NCBI GenBank assembly: GCA_035473255.1
Contig: DATIOK010000157.1
Coordinates: 1-46,552 of the forward strand
Length of the DNA: 46,552 nucleotides
Direction: 5' to 3'
Origin: JAICYJ01 sp035473255
Lineage (GTDB): Bacteria > Actinomycetota > Thermoleophilia > Gaiellales > JAICJC01
Position numbers and translations under genes: made by a program. This document shows positions 30,673 to 38,286 of the stretch, one piece after another (positions within the stretch are counted from its first letter, which is position 1; every line of letters begins with the position of its first letter). The notes under the pieces were generated by a model that saw nothing but the letters and a program-made list of their open reading frames with translations, had not been told where the DNA came from and did no database searches.

Positions 30673-33105
30673 GTGGTACAGACCAGTTTCCCCGACCGCG
30701 CGCAGGTCGTCGTCATCGGCGGCGGTGTCACCGGATGCAGCGTCGCCTACCACCTGGCGCTGGCGGGTTGGCGGGACGTGGTGCTGGTCGAGAAGGCTCA
30801 GCTGACCAGCGGTTCGACCTGCCACGCGGCCGGTCTGGTGACCCAGTTCAACCCCTCCCCGGCGATGATGCGGTTCCGGCGCTACAGCGTGGAGCTGTAC
30901 CAGCGGCTGGGAGTGTTCGACCGGCTCGGCAGCCTCCGGATCGCGTCCAGCCCCGGGAGCCTGGTGGAGCTGGAGCGGGGGGCGAGCCGGGCCCGCGGCA
31001 TCGGGCTGGACGTGCACGTGCTGTCGCCGGACGAGGCCCTGGAGCGGATGCCGCAGGCCAGCCGTGAGGACCTGTACGGCGCGATCTGGGTCGAGCAGGA
31101 CGGTTGCGTCGACCCGCACACGGCCACGCACGCGCTGGCCGACGCCGCCCGCGAGCTGGGGGCGGCGGTGCTGCAGAACACGCGCGTGACGGGGATCGAG
31201 CTTGATCACCGGCGGGCGGTGCGCGCGGTGCTGACCAGCGGTGGGCGGATCGAGGCCGAGCACGTCGTCAACGCCTGTGGGATCTGGGCGCCGCAGGTGT
31301 CGGCCATGGTCGGGGCGTTCACGCCGTCGGTGCCGGTCGACCATCAGCACATTGCGCTGCAGGCGGTGGACGGGCACGAGCTGCCGCGCGACATGCCCTG
31401 CTTCCGGGACACCGACAACCTCGTGTACGGGCGCTCCGAGGCGGGCGGGGTGCTGTTCGGCGGCTACGAGCCGAACCCGGTCTCGCGCTGGCTTGACGGG
31501 GTACCGTGGGATCACGCGGGGAGCAACCTGCCGGCCGACGAGCAGCGGTTCGCGCAGCTCTGGAGCGGCGCTGCGCGGCGGTTCCCGTTCCTGGAGGACG
31601 CGGGCATGGTCACGCTGGAGTGCCACCCCGACGCGATGACGCCGGACGGGAATCCGCTGCTGGGCCCGGTGCCGGGGGTGCCCGGTTTCTGGATGGCTGC
31701 AGGGCTGTCGCTGAACGGCTTCGGCGGGGCGGGCGGGATCGGAAAGACGATTGCGGAATGGATGACGGACGGCGAGACCGAGCTCGACGTGCATGGGATG
31801 CGGGCCTGGCGGTTCGGCGACGCGTATCGGCCGCCGGCCCAGGTGGACGCGGCCGGGCGCGAGGTCTACCGCTACTACTACCGGCTGCGGTACCCGGACG
31901 ACCACGATGAGTGGGGCCGGCCCAACCGGCTGAGCGCGCTGCACGGTCGGCTGCAGGACGCGGGAGCGGTGTTCGGCTCCAAGAACGGCTGGGAGCGGGC
32001 CGACCACCTGCGACCCGGGCAGCCGTGGCGCCGGGCCGGTGCCGACCAGCGCGGGTACGGCTGGACGCGGCCGCCCTGGTTCCAGGCGGTGGGCGAGGAG
32101 CACCGGGCGGTCCGGGAGCGGGTCGGGATGATCGACATGTCGTCGTTCGGCAAGATCGAGCTGGAGGGCCCCGGCGCGCTTGCGCTGCTGGACAGGGTCT
32201 GCGACAACCGCATCGACCGGCCGGCCGGCAGCGTCGTCTACACCCAGTTCCTGAACGCCCGCGGCGGGATCGTCGCCGACGTGACCGTGACGCGGCTGAG
32301 CGAACAGCGGTTTCGGGTGGTCACGGGAGCCGGCGTTGTCGAGTCGGACATGGGCTGGCTGCGGCTGCACATGCGAGACGAGGACGGGCCGGTGGAGATG
32401 CGCGAGGTGACGGAGCGGCTGTCGGTGATCGGCCTCTGGGGGCCACGGGCGCGGGAGGTGGTGGCGGCGTGCAGCGACGACGATGTCTCGGCGGCGGCCT
32501 TCCCGTTTCGCACGGCGCGCGAGATCCGGATCGGCGAGCCGGTGCTGGCGCAGCGCATCACCTACGTCGGCGAGCTCGGTTTCGAGCTGTACGCGGAGGC
32601 GCCGGACGCGGTGCAGGTGTGGGACCGGCTGGCGGCCGCGGGGCGCGAGCACGGCCTCGCGATCGCGGGGTACCGGGCGCTTGAGGGCCTGCGGCTGGAG
32701 AAGGGCTACCGCTACATGGGCAGCGACCTGACGGGCGGGGACACGCCGTATCAGGCCGGGCTCGGTTTCTGCGTGGCTCTGGACAAGGGCGAGTTCATCG
32801 GCGGCGAGGCGCTGCGGGCGGCCGCCACGGAGCCGTCGCGCCGGATCCGCACGCTGCTGGTGGGCGCCGAGGACTACCTGCCGGCCTACGGCGGCGAGGC
32901 GGTGCTGGTGGACGGGACGACGGCCGGCCGTGTGCGGAGCGTTGGCTACGGGCACACGGTGGGGCGGACGATCGCGTTCGCGTACCTGCCGGCCGACCTG
33001 GCCGACGACGCCAGGGTCGAGGTCGAGGTGCTGGGCCGACCGGTCGCCGCCGAGCTGGCCGCCGACGTGCTGGTCGACCCCGAGCACGCCCGCGTCCGCG
33101 CCTAG
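30673..33105 (+). CDS. Dimethylglycine/sarcosine dehydrogenase-like FAD enzyme with GcvT domain
   Basis: An 810-aa two-part enzyme. Residues about 1-400 form a DAO-type FAD domain (QVVVIGGGVTGCSVAYHLAL; STCHAAGLVTQF, whose H51 matches the histidine of sarcosine/dimethylglycine dehydrogenases that holds FAD; FWMAAGLSLNGFGGAGGIGK). Residues about 430-810 form a GcvT/aminomethyltransferase folate domain (MIDMSSFGKIELEGPGAL; ITYVGELGFELYAE; GLRLEKGYRYMGSDL). Likely oxidative demethylation of N-methylated glycines with tetrahydrofolate capturing formaldehyde. It is divergent from a choline-kinase-like gene and is cytosolic. Confidence 0.9.
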   Translation: MVQTSFPDRAQVVVIGGGVTGCSVAYHLALAGWRDVVLVEKAQLTSGSTCHAAGLVTQFNPSPAMMRFRRYSVELYQRLGVFDRLGSLRIASSPGSLVELERGASRARGIGLDVHVLSPDEALERMPQASREDLYGAIWVEQDGCVDPHTATHALADAARELGAAVLQNTRVTGIELDHRRAVRAVLTSGGRIEAEHVVNACGIWAPQVSAMVGAFTPSVPVDHQHIALQAVDGHELPRDMPCFRDTDNLVYGRSEAGGVLFGGYEPNPVSRWLDGVPWDHAGSNLPADEQRFAQLWSGAARRFPFLEDAGMVTLECHPDAMTPDGNPLLGPVPGVPGFWMAAGLSLNGFGGAGGIGKTIAEWMTDGETELDVHGMRAWRFGDAYRPPAQVDAAGREVYRYYYRLRYPDDHDEWGRPNRLSALHGRLQDAGAVFGSKNGWERADHLRPGQPWRRAGADQRGYGWTRPPWFQAVGEEHRAVRERVGMIDMSSFGKIELEGPGALALLDRVCDNRIDRPAGSVVYTQFLNARGGIVADVTVTRLSEQRFRVVTGAGVVESDMGWLRLHMRDEDGPVEMREVTERLSVIGLWGPRAREVVAACSDDDVSAAAFPFRTAREIRIGEPVLAQRITYVGELGFELYAEAPDAVQVWDRLAAAGREHGLAIAGYRALEGLRLEKGYRYMGSDLTGGDTPYQAGLGFCVALDKGEFIGGEALRAAATEPSRRIRTLLVGAEDYLPAYGGEAVLVDGTTAGRVRSVGYGHTVGRTIAFAYLPADLADDARVEVEVLGRPVAAELAADVLVDPEHARVRA

Positions 33106-33239
33106 GACAACGCCGTGCGCCCGGATTCTGCTGCTGCACGTCCTCGACGAACCCCGCGGCGGGCGGGACGATGCCCAGCGCACCGTCACCTTCGATCCCG
33201 CCTTCGGATACGCCGCTGGGCGGCGATCAGATTTGCGAC

Positions 33240-33245
33240 TACCGT
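33240..33245 (+). promoter_or_regulatory. -10 element TACCGT before YdeI-like gene
   Basis: TACCGT is 6 nt before the GTG at 33252. The 146-bp gap upstream of it holds no other feature that I can see. Confidence 0.5.
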
Positions 33246-33251
33246 GCTCGC

Positions 33252-33830
33252 GTGGCTGAGAAGCAGCATACGACGCTCTCATTCCCCAGCAAGCGGGCCT
33301 GGCGTGAGTGGCTCGCCGGCCAGCCGGAGGGCAGCGAGGGCATCTGGCTGAAGATCGCCCGCAAGGGCAGTGGCATCGAGTCCGTGACGCATGCCGACGC
33401 GCTGGAGGTCGCGATCTGCTTTGGCTGGATCGACGGCCGCAAGCAATCGTTCGACGCCGACCACTGGGTGCAGCGCTTCGCTCCCCGCGCTCGCCGCAGC
33501 AGGTGGTCGCAGGTCAACCGCGCCAAGGCCGAGCTCCTGATCGAGCGCGGCGAGATGCAGCCGTCCGGCCTGCGCGAGGTCGAGCGCGCCCGCGCGGACG
33601 GTCGCTGGGACGCCGCGTATGAGCCGCAGAGCGCCGCCCAGGTGCCCGACGACCTCGCTCGCGAGCTCGACCGCGATCCTGCCGCCCGCGCATTCTTCGA
33701 GTCGCTCGACAGCCGCAACCGCTACGCCATCCTCTATCGCATCCAGGACGCCAAGCGTCCCGCGACCCGCGCCCGGCGAATCGAGACATTCGTCGCCATG
33801 CTCGCCCGCGGCGAGCGCATCCACGACTGA
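33252..33830 (+). CDS. YdeI/OmpD-associated family protein
   Basis: A 192-aa protein with the YdeI pattern: LSFPSKRAWREWLAGQPEGS, GIWLKIARKGSGIESVTHAD, ALEVAICFGWIDGRKQSFDA, FAPRARRSRWSQVNRAKAEL, and a C-terminal FESLDSRNRYAILYRIQDAK followed by RARRIETFVAMLARGE. Family members have been linked to polymyxin or bacteriocin tolerance in enterics, but the molecular role is unsettled. The GTG start is fixed by the -10 element. It is convergent with the MFS gene, 3 bp between stops. Confidence 0.85.
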   Translation: MAEKQHTTLSFPSKRAWREWLAGQPEGSEGIWLKIARKGSGIESVTHADALEVAICFGWIDGRKQSFDADHWVQRFAPRARRSRWSQVNRAKAELLIERGEMQPSGLREVERARADGRWDAAYEPQSAAQVPDDLARELDRDPAARAFFESLDSRNRYAILYRIQDAKRPATRARRIETFVAMLARGERIHD

Positions 33831-33833
33831 CGC

Positions 33834-35066
33834 TCAGGCCTCCGACGACGCCGTGGGCAGCTGCTCGCGCCACAGGATCCACGCCACCGGCGATACGACC
33901 ACCACCGCCGCACCCACGGCCAGCGCGCCCACGCCGGACGTCTCCAGCCCGTAGCCGCCGACCAGCGCCATCGATGCGCCCAGCAGCGACGCGATCAGGT
34001 CGTTGAAGCCGAGCAGCTTGCCTCGCTCGAGCGCGCTGCTCAGATCCGCCAGCTGTGCCGTCGCCGCGACGAACGAGATGTTCCAGCCGATGCCGAGCCC
34101 GAACAGCAGCACCGCCGTCGCCGGCACGCCCTGCACCCACTGCAGCGACAGCACCGACGCACCCATCACCAGCAGGCCGATGGCCAGAGCGGGCGTCCGC
34201 CCAATCCGGTCGATCAGCGTGCCGACCACCATCACCAGCGCATACATGCCCAGCACGTGCGCGCCGATGATCGGGAACACCGCGTCCTGCGCATGGTGGT
34301 GCATCTGAACGACCACGTACCCCGACAGGTTCATCACGGACACCATCACGGCGAAGCTGGCCAGGCTCGCGGCCATCGCCGGCAGCACCCCGGGCCGGCG
34401 CAGGATCTCGGCCAGCGGCGCGGCGGCGCCGGGTGGGGGATCGCCCTGCTCCGCGCCGATCTGGATCGCGATCTCCCGCGTGTCCGGCCGCACCAGCATC
34501 ACGATCGCCATCGCCACCAGCGCGATCCCTGCGGCCGCCAGCCACGGCACCGTCAGCACGTCCGGGTTGACCTGCTTGCCTGCGAACATCGGGCTGAACA
34601 CCGCCGGACCCAGGATCGCCCCGAACACCGACCCGAACAGGACGTAGGAGATGCCGCGCGCGCGACGCTCCGGCGCGTACATGTCACCGGCCGCCGTCCG
34701 GATCAGGAGCGACGTGGCCATGCCAACTCCGATCAGCACCAGCCCGGCCAGCAGCGCCGGCACCGATGACGTGCGCGTTGCCAGCGCGTTCAACGCGCAT
34801 CCGCTCGAGAGCGCCACGAACCCGACCGCCAGCACCGGCCGGCGTCCGTGCCGGTCCATCGTGCGCCCGGCGATCACCGCCGTCACACCCGACGACGTCA
34901 GGAAGATGGCGGGGCCGAGGCCCAGCAGCCCGGCGTGGCCCGTGACCAGCACGAACGTCAGCGTCGACACGGCCGCGGCCAGCTGCAGCACCACCGAGTT
35001 GACCGCGCTGGTGGTGGACAGGAGCAGCGTGTTTCGGCGGATCACCGGTGCCAGGTCGCTCGTCAT
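33834..35066 (-). CDS. Major-facilitator-superfamily transporter
   Basis: A 410-aa MFS protein with about twelve helices. The loop 2-3 signature is GRTMDRHGRRPVLAVGFVAL, its repeat in the second half is GTLIDRIGRTPALAIGLLVM, and RTAAGDMYAPERRARGISYV lies after helix 4. It is most like drug/metabolite exporters of the DHA1 group. ATG 35066 is used; GTG 35072 is two codons upstream. It is divergent from the LigD-polymerase gene across 46 bp. Substrate unknown. Confidence 0.85.
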   Translation of the reverse strand: MTSDLAPVIRRNTLLLSTTSAVNSVVLQLAAAVSTLTFVLVTGHAGLLGLGPAIFLTSSGVTAVIAGRTMDRHGRRPVLAVGFVALSSGCALNALATRTSSVPALLAGLVLIGVGMATSLLIRTAAGDMYAPERRARGISYVLFGSVFGAILGPAVFSPMFAGKQVNPDVLTVPWLAAAGIALVAMAIVMLVRPDTREIAIQIGAEQGDPPPGAAAPLAEILRRPGVLPAMAASLASFAVMVSVMNLSGYVVVQMHHHAQDAVFPIIGAHVLGMYALVMVVGTLIDRIGRTPALAIGLLVMGASVLSLQWVQGVPATAVLLFGLGIGWNISFVAATAQLADLSSALERGKLLGFNDLIASLLGASMALVGGYGLETSGVGALAVGAAVVVVSPVAWILWREQLPTASSEA

Positions 35067-35093
35067 CTGCACGAACCCTCGCACAGGGCGGCG

Positions 35094-35099
35094 TATCAT
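35094..35099 (+). promoter_or_regulatory. -10 element TATCAT before LigD-polymerase gene
   Basis: TATCAT is 13 nt before the ATG at 35113. A purine-rich GAAGGG directly before the ATG may aid initiation. Confidence 0.4.
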
Positions 35100-35112
35100 C
35101 GCCAGCGAAGGG

Positions 35113-36129
35113 ATGCCCGAAAAAGCCTCAGCAGAGATCGCGGCCGCCGGCCGCACGCTCGTCCTGTCGAATCCGGCGAAGACGTTCTTCCCGGAGCGGG
35201 GCGAGACCAAGCTCGATCTCGCCACCTACTACCTGGCGATCGAGCAGCCGCTGATGCGCGCTCTCGGTGGCCGCCCGGTGCTGATGGAGCGCTACCCGGA
35301 CGGCGCCGGTGGATCGTCGTTCTTCCAAAAGCGCGTGCCCAAGAACGCGCCCGACTGGCTGCAGACCACCACCGTGCAGACGCCCAACGGCACACCCTCT
35401 CAGGCGCTGGTCGCGGCCGACGTCGCTCACATCGTGTGGGCCGTGAACCTCGGCTGCATCGGCCTGCACGTGTGGCCGTACCTGGCGGCCGACCCCGACC
35501 ACACCGATGAGCTGCGGATCGACCTCGACCCCTCGCCCGGCGTCGATCTGGCCATGGTCAAGGAGGCGGCCACCGAGACGCGGGCGCTGCTCGACGAGCT
35601 CGGCATCGAGGGCCACCCCAAGACCACCGGCCGCAACGGCATCCACGTCTACGTGCGGCTGCGGCCCGAGCAGGACTCGTTCGTGGTGCGCGAGGCGGCG
35701 GTCGCCCTGGCCCGCGAGCTGGAGCGCCGCCGACCCGACCTGACCACCGCCGCCTGGTGGAAGGAGGAGCGGGGCGAGCGCGTGTTCGTCGACTTCAACC
35801 AGAACGCGCCCCACAAGACCGTGATCGGGGCCTGGACGGTGCGGCCGCGGCCCGGCGGCCAGGTCTCGATGCCGTTCGCGTGGGACGAGCTCGACGACAT
35901 CGATCCCCAGGAGCTGACTCTGGCCAACGTGCCGGCGCGCGTTGCCGAAAAGGGCGACGCCTGGGGGTCGATGCCGGAGCGGCCCCAGTCGCTGGAGCCG
36001 CTGATGGAGATGCACCGCCGCGACATGGCGGCCGGCCTGATGGATGCTCCCTGGCCGCCGGTCTATCCGAAGATGCCGAACGAGCCGGCCCGCGTCGCCC
36101 CCAGCCGTGCCCGCAAGCCGGACAAGTAG
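35113..36129 (+). CDS. Stand-alone LigD polymerase (prim-pol) domain protein
   Basis: A 338-aa archaeo-eukaryotic-primase-type polymerase, the POL domain of bacterial NHEJ ligase LigD. It begins AGRTLVLSNPAKTFFPE; the catalytic DxD is in LRIDLDPSPGVDL; GHPKTTGRNGIHVYVRL and FVDFNQNAPHKTVIGAWTVR are also characteristic. No ATP-ligase or 3'-phosphoesterase domain is attached, and no ku gene is in the window. Such single-domain forms fill gaps with ribo- or deoxynucleotides at double-strand breaks. It is divergent from an MFS gene and convergent with moaD-like DNA. Confidence 0.93.
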   Translation: MPEKASAEIAAAGRTLVLSNPAKTFFPERGETKLDLATYYLAIEQPLMRALGGRPVLMERYPDGAGGSSFFQKRVPKNAPDWLQTTTVQTPNGTPSQALVAADVAHIVWAVNLGCIGLHVWPYLAADPDHTDELRIDLDPSPGVDLAMVKEAATETRALLDELGIEGHPKTTGRNGIHVYVRLRPEQDSFVVREAAVALARELERRRPDLTTAAWWKEERGERVFVDFNQNAPHKTVIGAWTVRPRPGGQVSMPFAWDELDDIDPQELTLANVPARVAEKGDAWGSMPERPQSLEPLMEMHRRDMAAGLMDAPWPPVYPKMPNEPARVAPSRARKPDK

Positions 36130-36130
36130 C

Positions 36131-36394
36131 TCAGCCGCCGCTGATGGCGGCGATCACGTCGACCCGCGAGCCGTCCTCGATCCTGGTGTCGAGCCCGGCT
36201 CGCTCGCGGTCGACGTAGACGTTGATGTGGCGGCGCAGCTGAGGGCCCGGCTCACACAGCCGGTCGCGCATCCCGGGCCAGCGCTGGTCGAGCCGGTCGA
36301 TCGCCTCGTTCACCGTTCCGGCTTCCACCTCGAGCGTGCGAGGCAGGTCCTCAAACAGCGAGGGCAGGGTTGCGGGGAGGTGCAGCTCGGCCAC
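36131..36394 (-). CDS. MoaD/ThiS-like ubiquitin-fold protein
   Basis: An 87-aa beta-grasp protein ending in the di-glycine tail SGG that MoaD/ThiS proteins need for activation to a thiocarboxylate or adenylate. LPRTLEVEAGTVNEAIDRLD and INVYVDRERAGLDTRIEDGS, then DVIAAISGG, are typical. It is downstream of an Asp-box protein gene, a pairing seen in other actinobacteria; its partner sulfur-transfer enzyme is not in the window. The GTG start shares a base with the stop of the small frame of element B (TAGTG). Confidence 0.85.
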   Translation of the reverse strand: MAELHLPATLPSLFEDLPRTLEVEAGTVNEAIDRLDQRWPGMRDRLCEPGPQLRRHINVYVDRERAGLDTRIEDGSRVDVIAAISGG

Positions 36395-36618
36395 TAGATG
36401 GTTGGTTTCACGGGATGCGTGGATGCTGGGCGCAGGCTGGGGCGCGCTGGACGTCGGGAGCGTCCGCAGGGCAGGCTGGATGATGTCCTGGCCGAGGACG
36501 ATCGTGTCGTCCGGCGTGTCCCAGACCTAGGCGCAAGCCAAAGCTTGCGCCGGTCGGGAGCGATCTGCGATGACGCAGATCGCAGACGGAGCGCCGCGTA
36601 GCTCGTGGAATCAACCAT
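36394..36618 (-). CDS. Possible 74-aa small protein spanning repeat element B
   Basis: An open frame runs from the ATG in one terminal repeat (MVDSTSYAAL) to the TAG in the other (KPTI-stop). It fits between the Asp-box gene (stop 1 bp before) and the moaD-like gene (1-bp overlap). It contains SSSLPCGRSRR as in element A. Composition is Arg/Ser-rich, as in many non-coding frames, and third-position bias is weak. A second frame in phase with moaD also reads protein-like (VWDTPDDTIVLGQDIIQPAL) but is blocked upstream by TAG. Coding status is unresolved. Confidence 0.3.
   Translation of the reverse strand: MVDSTSYAALRLRSASSQIAPDRRKLWLAPRSGTRRTTRSSSARTSSSLPCGRSRRPARPSLRPASTHPVKPTI
36530..36551. 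repeat. Perfect hairpin 1 inside element B
   Basis: GGCGCAAGC and GCTTGCGCC form a 9-bp stem around CAAA. It is absent from element A. Confidence 0.7.
36560..36583. repeat. Perfect hairpin 2 inside element B
   Basis: GCGATCTGCG and CGCAGATCGC form a 10-bp stem around ATGA. It lies 8 bp from hairpin 1; together they could end or stabilise the Asp-box transcript. Confidence 0.7.
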
Positions 36619-36619
36619 C

Positions 36620-37702
36620 TCACTCCACCACTGCCACTTCGACCGATGCGATCGCGGGCAGGTAGCTGGCGATCTCTGACCAGCTCTCGCCCTCGTCGGC
36701 GCTGGCGAATACCTGGCCGGTGCTGGTGCCGAAGTAGAGCCCGGGCACGTCCAGGTCGTCGATCGCCATGCCCTCCCGCAGCACGCCCAGGTAGGCGTCC
36801 TGCTTCGGCAGGCCGCTGTCGAGGCGCCGCCAGCTCGAGCCGGCATCGCTCGTCCGCCAAACCGACGCGTGCCCGTCGGGCATGAAGCGGCCGTGGCCGG
36901 GGTCGAGCGGGATCACATAGAAGCTGTCGCGGTCGTGGGGGTGTGTGGCTGCGGCGAACCCGAACTCGGTGGGCAGGCCCTCGGTCACCTCCACCCATGA
37001 GTGGCCGCCGTCGTCGCTGCGGTGCATGCCGACGTGGTTCTGCTGGTACATGCGATCCGTATCGAGCGGCGACATCACCAGCTTGTGGACGCAGAATCCG
37101 ACGTCCTCGTGCTCGCGCGGCCACGCGGCGCGCAGGCCGTTGTTGCGGGGCGTCCATGTGGCCGCGTCGTCGGTCGTCTCGAAGATGCCCATGCCCTGGA
37201 TCACCACCCAGAAGTGCTCGGGCTCGGTCGGGTGCGGCATGATCGCCGGCATGCCCAGGTGCCCGGGCGGCTGGTTCTCAGGGATGTTCCAGAGCTCGCG
37301 GCCTGGCTGGCCGTCGAGCGTGCTCTTGAGCGACCAGGTGGCGCCGCCGTCGCGGCTCTCGAACACGCCCGCCGCTTCGGCGCCGGCCAGCACGCGACCG
37401 TGTGCGGCCGACAGCCCCGACACCTTCGAGAGCTTCAGCTCGGCGTCCTCGCCGTAGCCGAGGCCCTCGCTGGAAAGCTGCCAGCTCTCGCCCAGGTCAC
37501 CGCTGCGCCAGATGCCGGAGCCGTGCCACTCGCTGGCGGCTGCGGCGTAGATCGTGCCCGACTCGCCGTCGTAGATCGCGTGGTAGACCGGCCAGCCGTC
37601 GCAGTACGGCCCGCGGATCCGCCAGTCCCGGCGATCGAGGTCGCTCTCCATCACGAAGCATCCCTTACGCGTACCCACCAGCAGCACGACTCGTCGCGGC
37701 AT
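36620..37702 (-). CDS. Asp-box (BNR) beta-propeller protein, sialidase-like fold
   Basis: A 360-aa protein with six Asp-box repeats (SGDLGESW, SRDGGATW, TTDDAATW, SDDGGHSW, TSDAGSSW, SADEGESW), which indicate a six- or seven-bladed propeller. It begins VVLLVGTRKGCFVMESDLDR, like actinobacterial VPS10/sialidase-fold proteins annotated as BNR proteins. The sialidase arginine triad is not evident, so catalysis is doubtful. No signal peptide, so cytosolic. It is followed by element B and the moaD-like gene on the same strand. The family role is unknown. Confidence 0.85.
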   Translation of the reverse strand: MPRRVVLLVGTRKGCFVMESDLDRRDWRIRGPYCDGWPVYHAIYDGESGTIYAAAASEWHGSGIWRSGDLGESWQLSSEGLGYGEDAELKLSKVSGLSAAHGRVLAGAEAAGVFESRDGGATWSLKSTLDGQPGRELWNIPENQPPGHLGMPAIMPHPTEPEHFWVVIQGMGIFETTDDAATWTPRNNGLRAAWPREHEDVGFCVHKLVMSPLDTDRMYQQNHVGMHRSDDGGHSWVEVTEGLPTEFGFAAATHPHDRDSFYVIPLDPGHGRFMPDGHASVWRTSDAGSSWRRLDSGLPKQDAYLGVLREGMAIDDLDVPGLYFGTSTGQVFASADEGESWSEIASYLPAIASVEVAVVE

Positions 37703-37838
37703 CCGCTGTCCCTTCGTCAGTGGTCTCGGCACCAGTCTTGCCCCTTCCGGCGCCGGTCGCAAACCGCCTTTGCAGGCCGCATCGGCAGTACATAGGCGAC
37801 GCCCAGCGGTGTGCCCGTTCGCGGGCGGCCGCAGCGTG

Positions 37839-37844
37839 TACGGT
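37839..37844 (+). promoter_or_regulatory. -10 element TACGGT before VOC gene
   Basis: TACGGT is 6 nt before the ATG at 37851; leaderless transcription is predicted. Confidence 0.55.
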
Positions 37845-37850
37845 GCCACC

Positions 37851-38219
37851 ATGCAGCGCGTCACCGGCATCGGCGGCTTCTTCTTCCGCGCCAAGGACCC
37901 TGCCGGCCTGGCGGCCTGGTATGAGGCCAACCTGGGCATCCCCAGCATGGACACGAAGTGGTCGTGGACGCAGCAGGCCGGCCCCACCGTGTTCGCGCCG
38001 TTTCCGACCGACACCGACTACTTCGGCGGGCTGGAGCAACAGACCATGCTGAACTTCCGGGTCGAGGACCTCGACGCCATGCTCGAGCAGCTGCGGGCGG
38101 CCGGCGCCACCGTCGACGATGAGGTGTCCGAGGCCAGCTACGGCCGCTTCGGGCATGCGGTTGACCCGGAGGGCAACCGTTTCGAGCTGTGGCAGCCGGG
38201 CGAGGTGCCGGAACGCTGA
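37851..38219 (+). CDS. VOC-superfamily (glyoxalase/bleomycin-resistance fold) protein
   Basis: A 122-aa single-domain VOC protein. The paired beta-alpha-beta-beta-beta modules are visible: VTGIGGFFFRAKDPAGLAAW with YEANLGIP, and TMLNFRVEDLDAMLEQLRAA with a terminal GHAVDPEGNRFELWQPG carrying the metal-ligand glutamate. A canonical first His ligand is not obvious. Likely a small-molecule isomerase, dioxygenase or binding protein; substrate unknown. It is divergent from the Asp-box gene and followed by the agmatinase gene. Confidence 0.85.
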   Translation: MQRVTGIGGFFFRAKDPAGLAAWYEANLGIPSMDTKWSWTQQAGPTVFAPFPTDTDYFGGLEQQTMLNFRVEDLDAMLEQLRAAGATVDDEVSEASYGRFGHAVDPEGNRFELWQPGEVPER

Positions 38220-38286
38220 GCCGCGGCACGCCGCGCCACCACGCGCCAGAATGTCGGCTCCCACCCCAGGAGCAAGGAGACCCGGC

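Larger units (their letters stand above)
36396..36620. repeat. Repeat element copy B (MITE-like, 225 bp)
   Basis: Bounded by AGATGGTTGGTTTC (36396) and GGAATCAACCATCT (ending 36620). On the plus strand it aligns with the minus strand of element A: exact 20-mer CCGCAGGGCAGGCTGGATGA at about 36464-36483, plus similar flanks on both sides. It is 57 bp longer than A; the extra part holds two perfect hairpins. It sits exactly between the stop of the Asp-box gene and the start of the moaD-like gene, which are presumably one operon. Confidence 0.75.

Noticed and set aside
30259..33282. 1,007-aa minus-strand open frame over the DMGDH-like gene
   Set aside because: Antisense frame; FAD and GcvT motifs are on the plus strand with proper codon bias.
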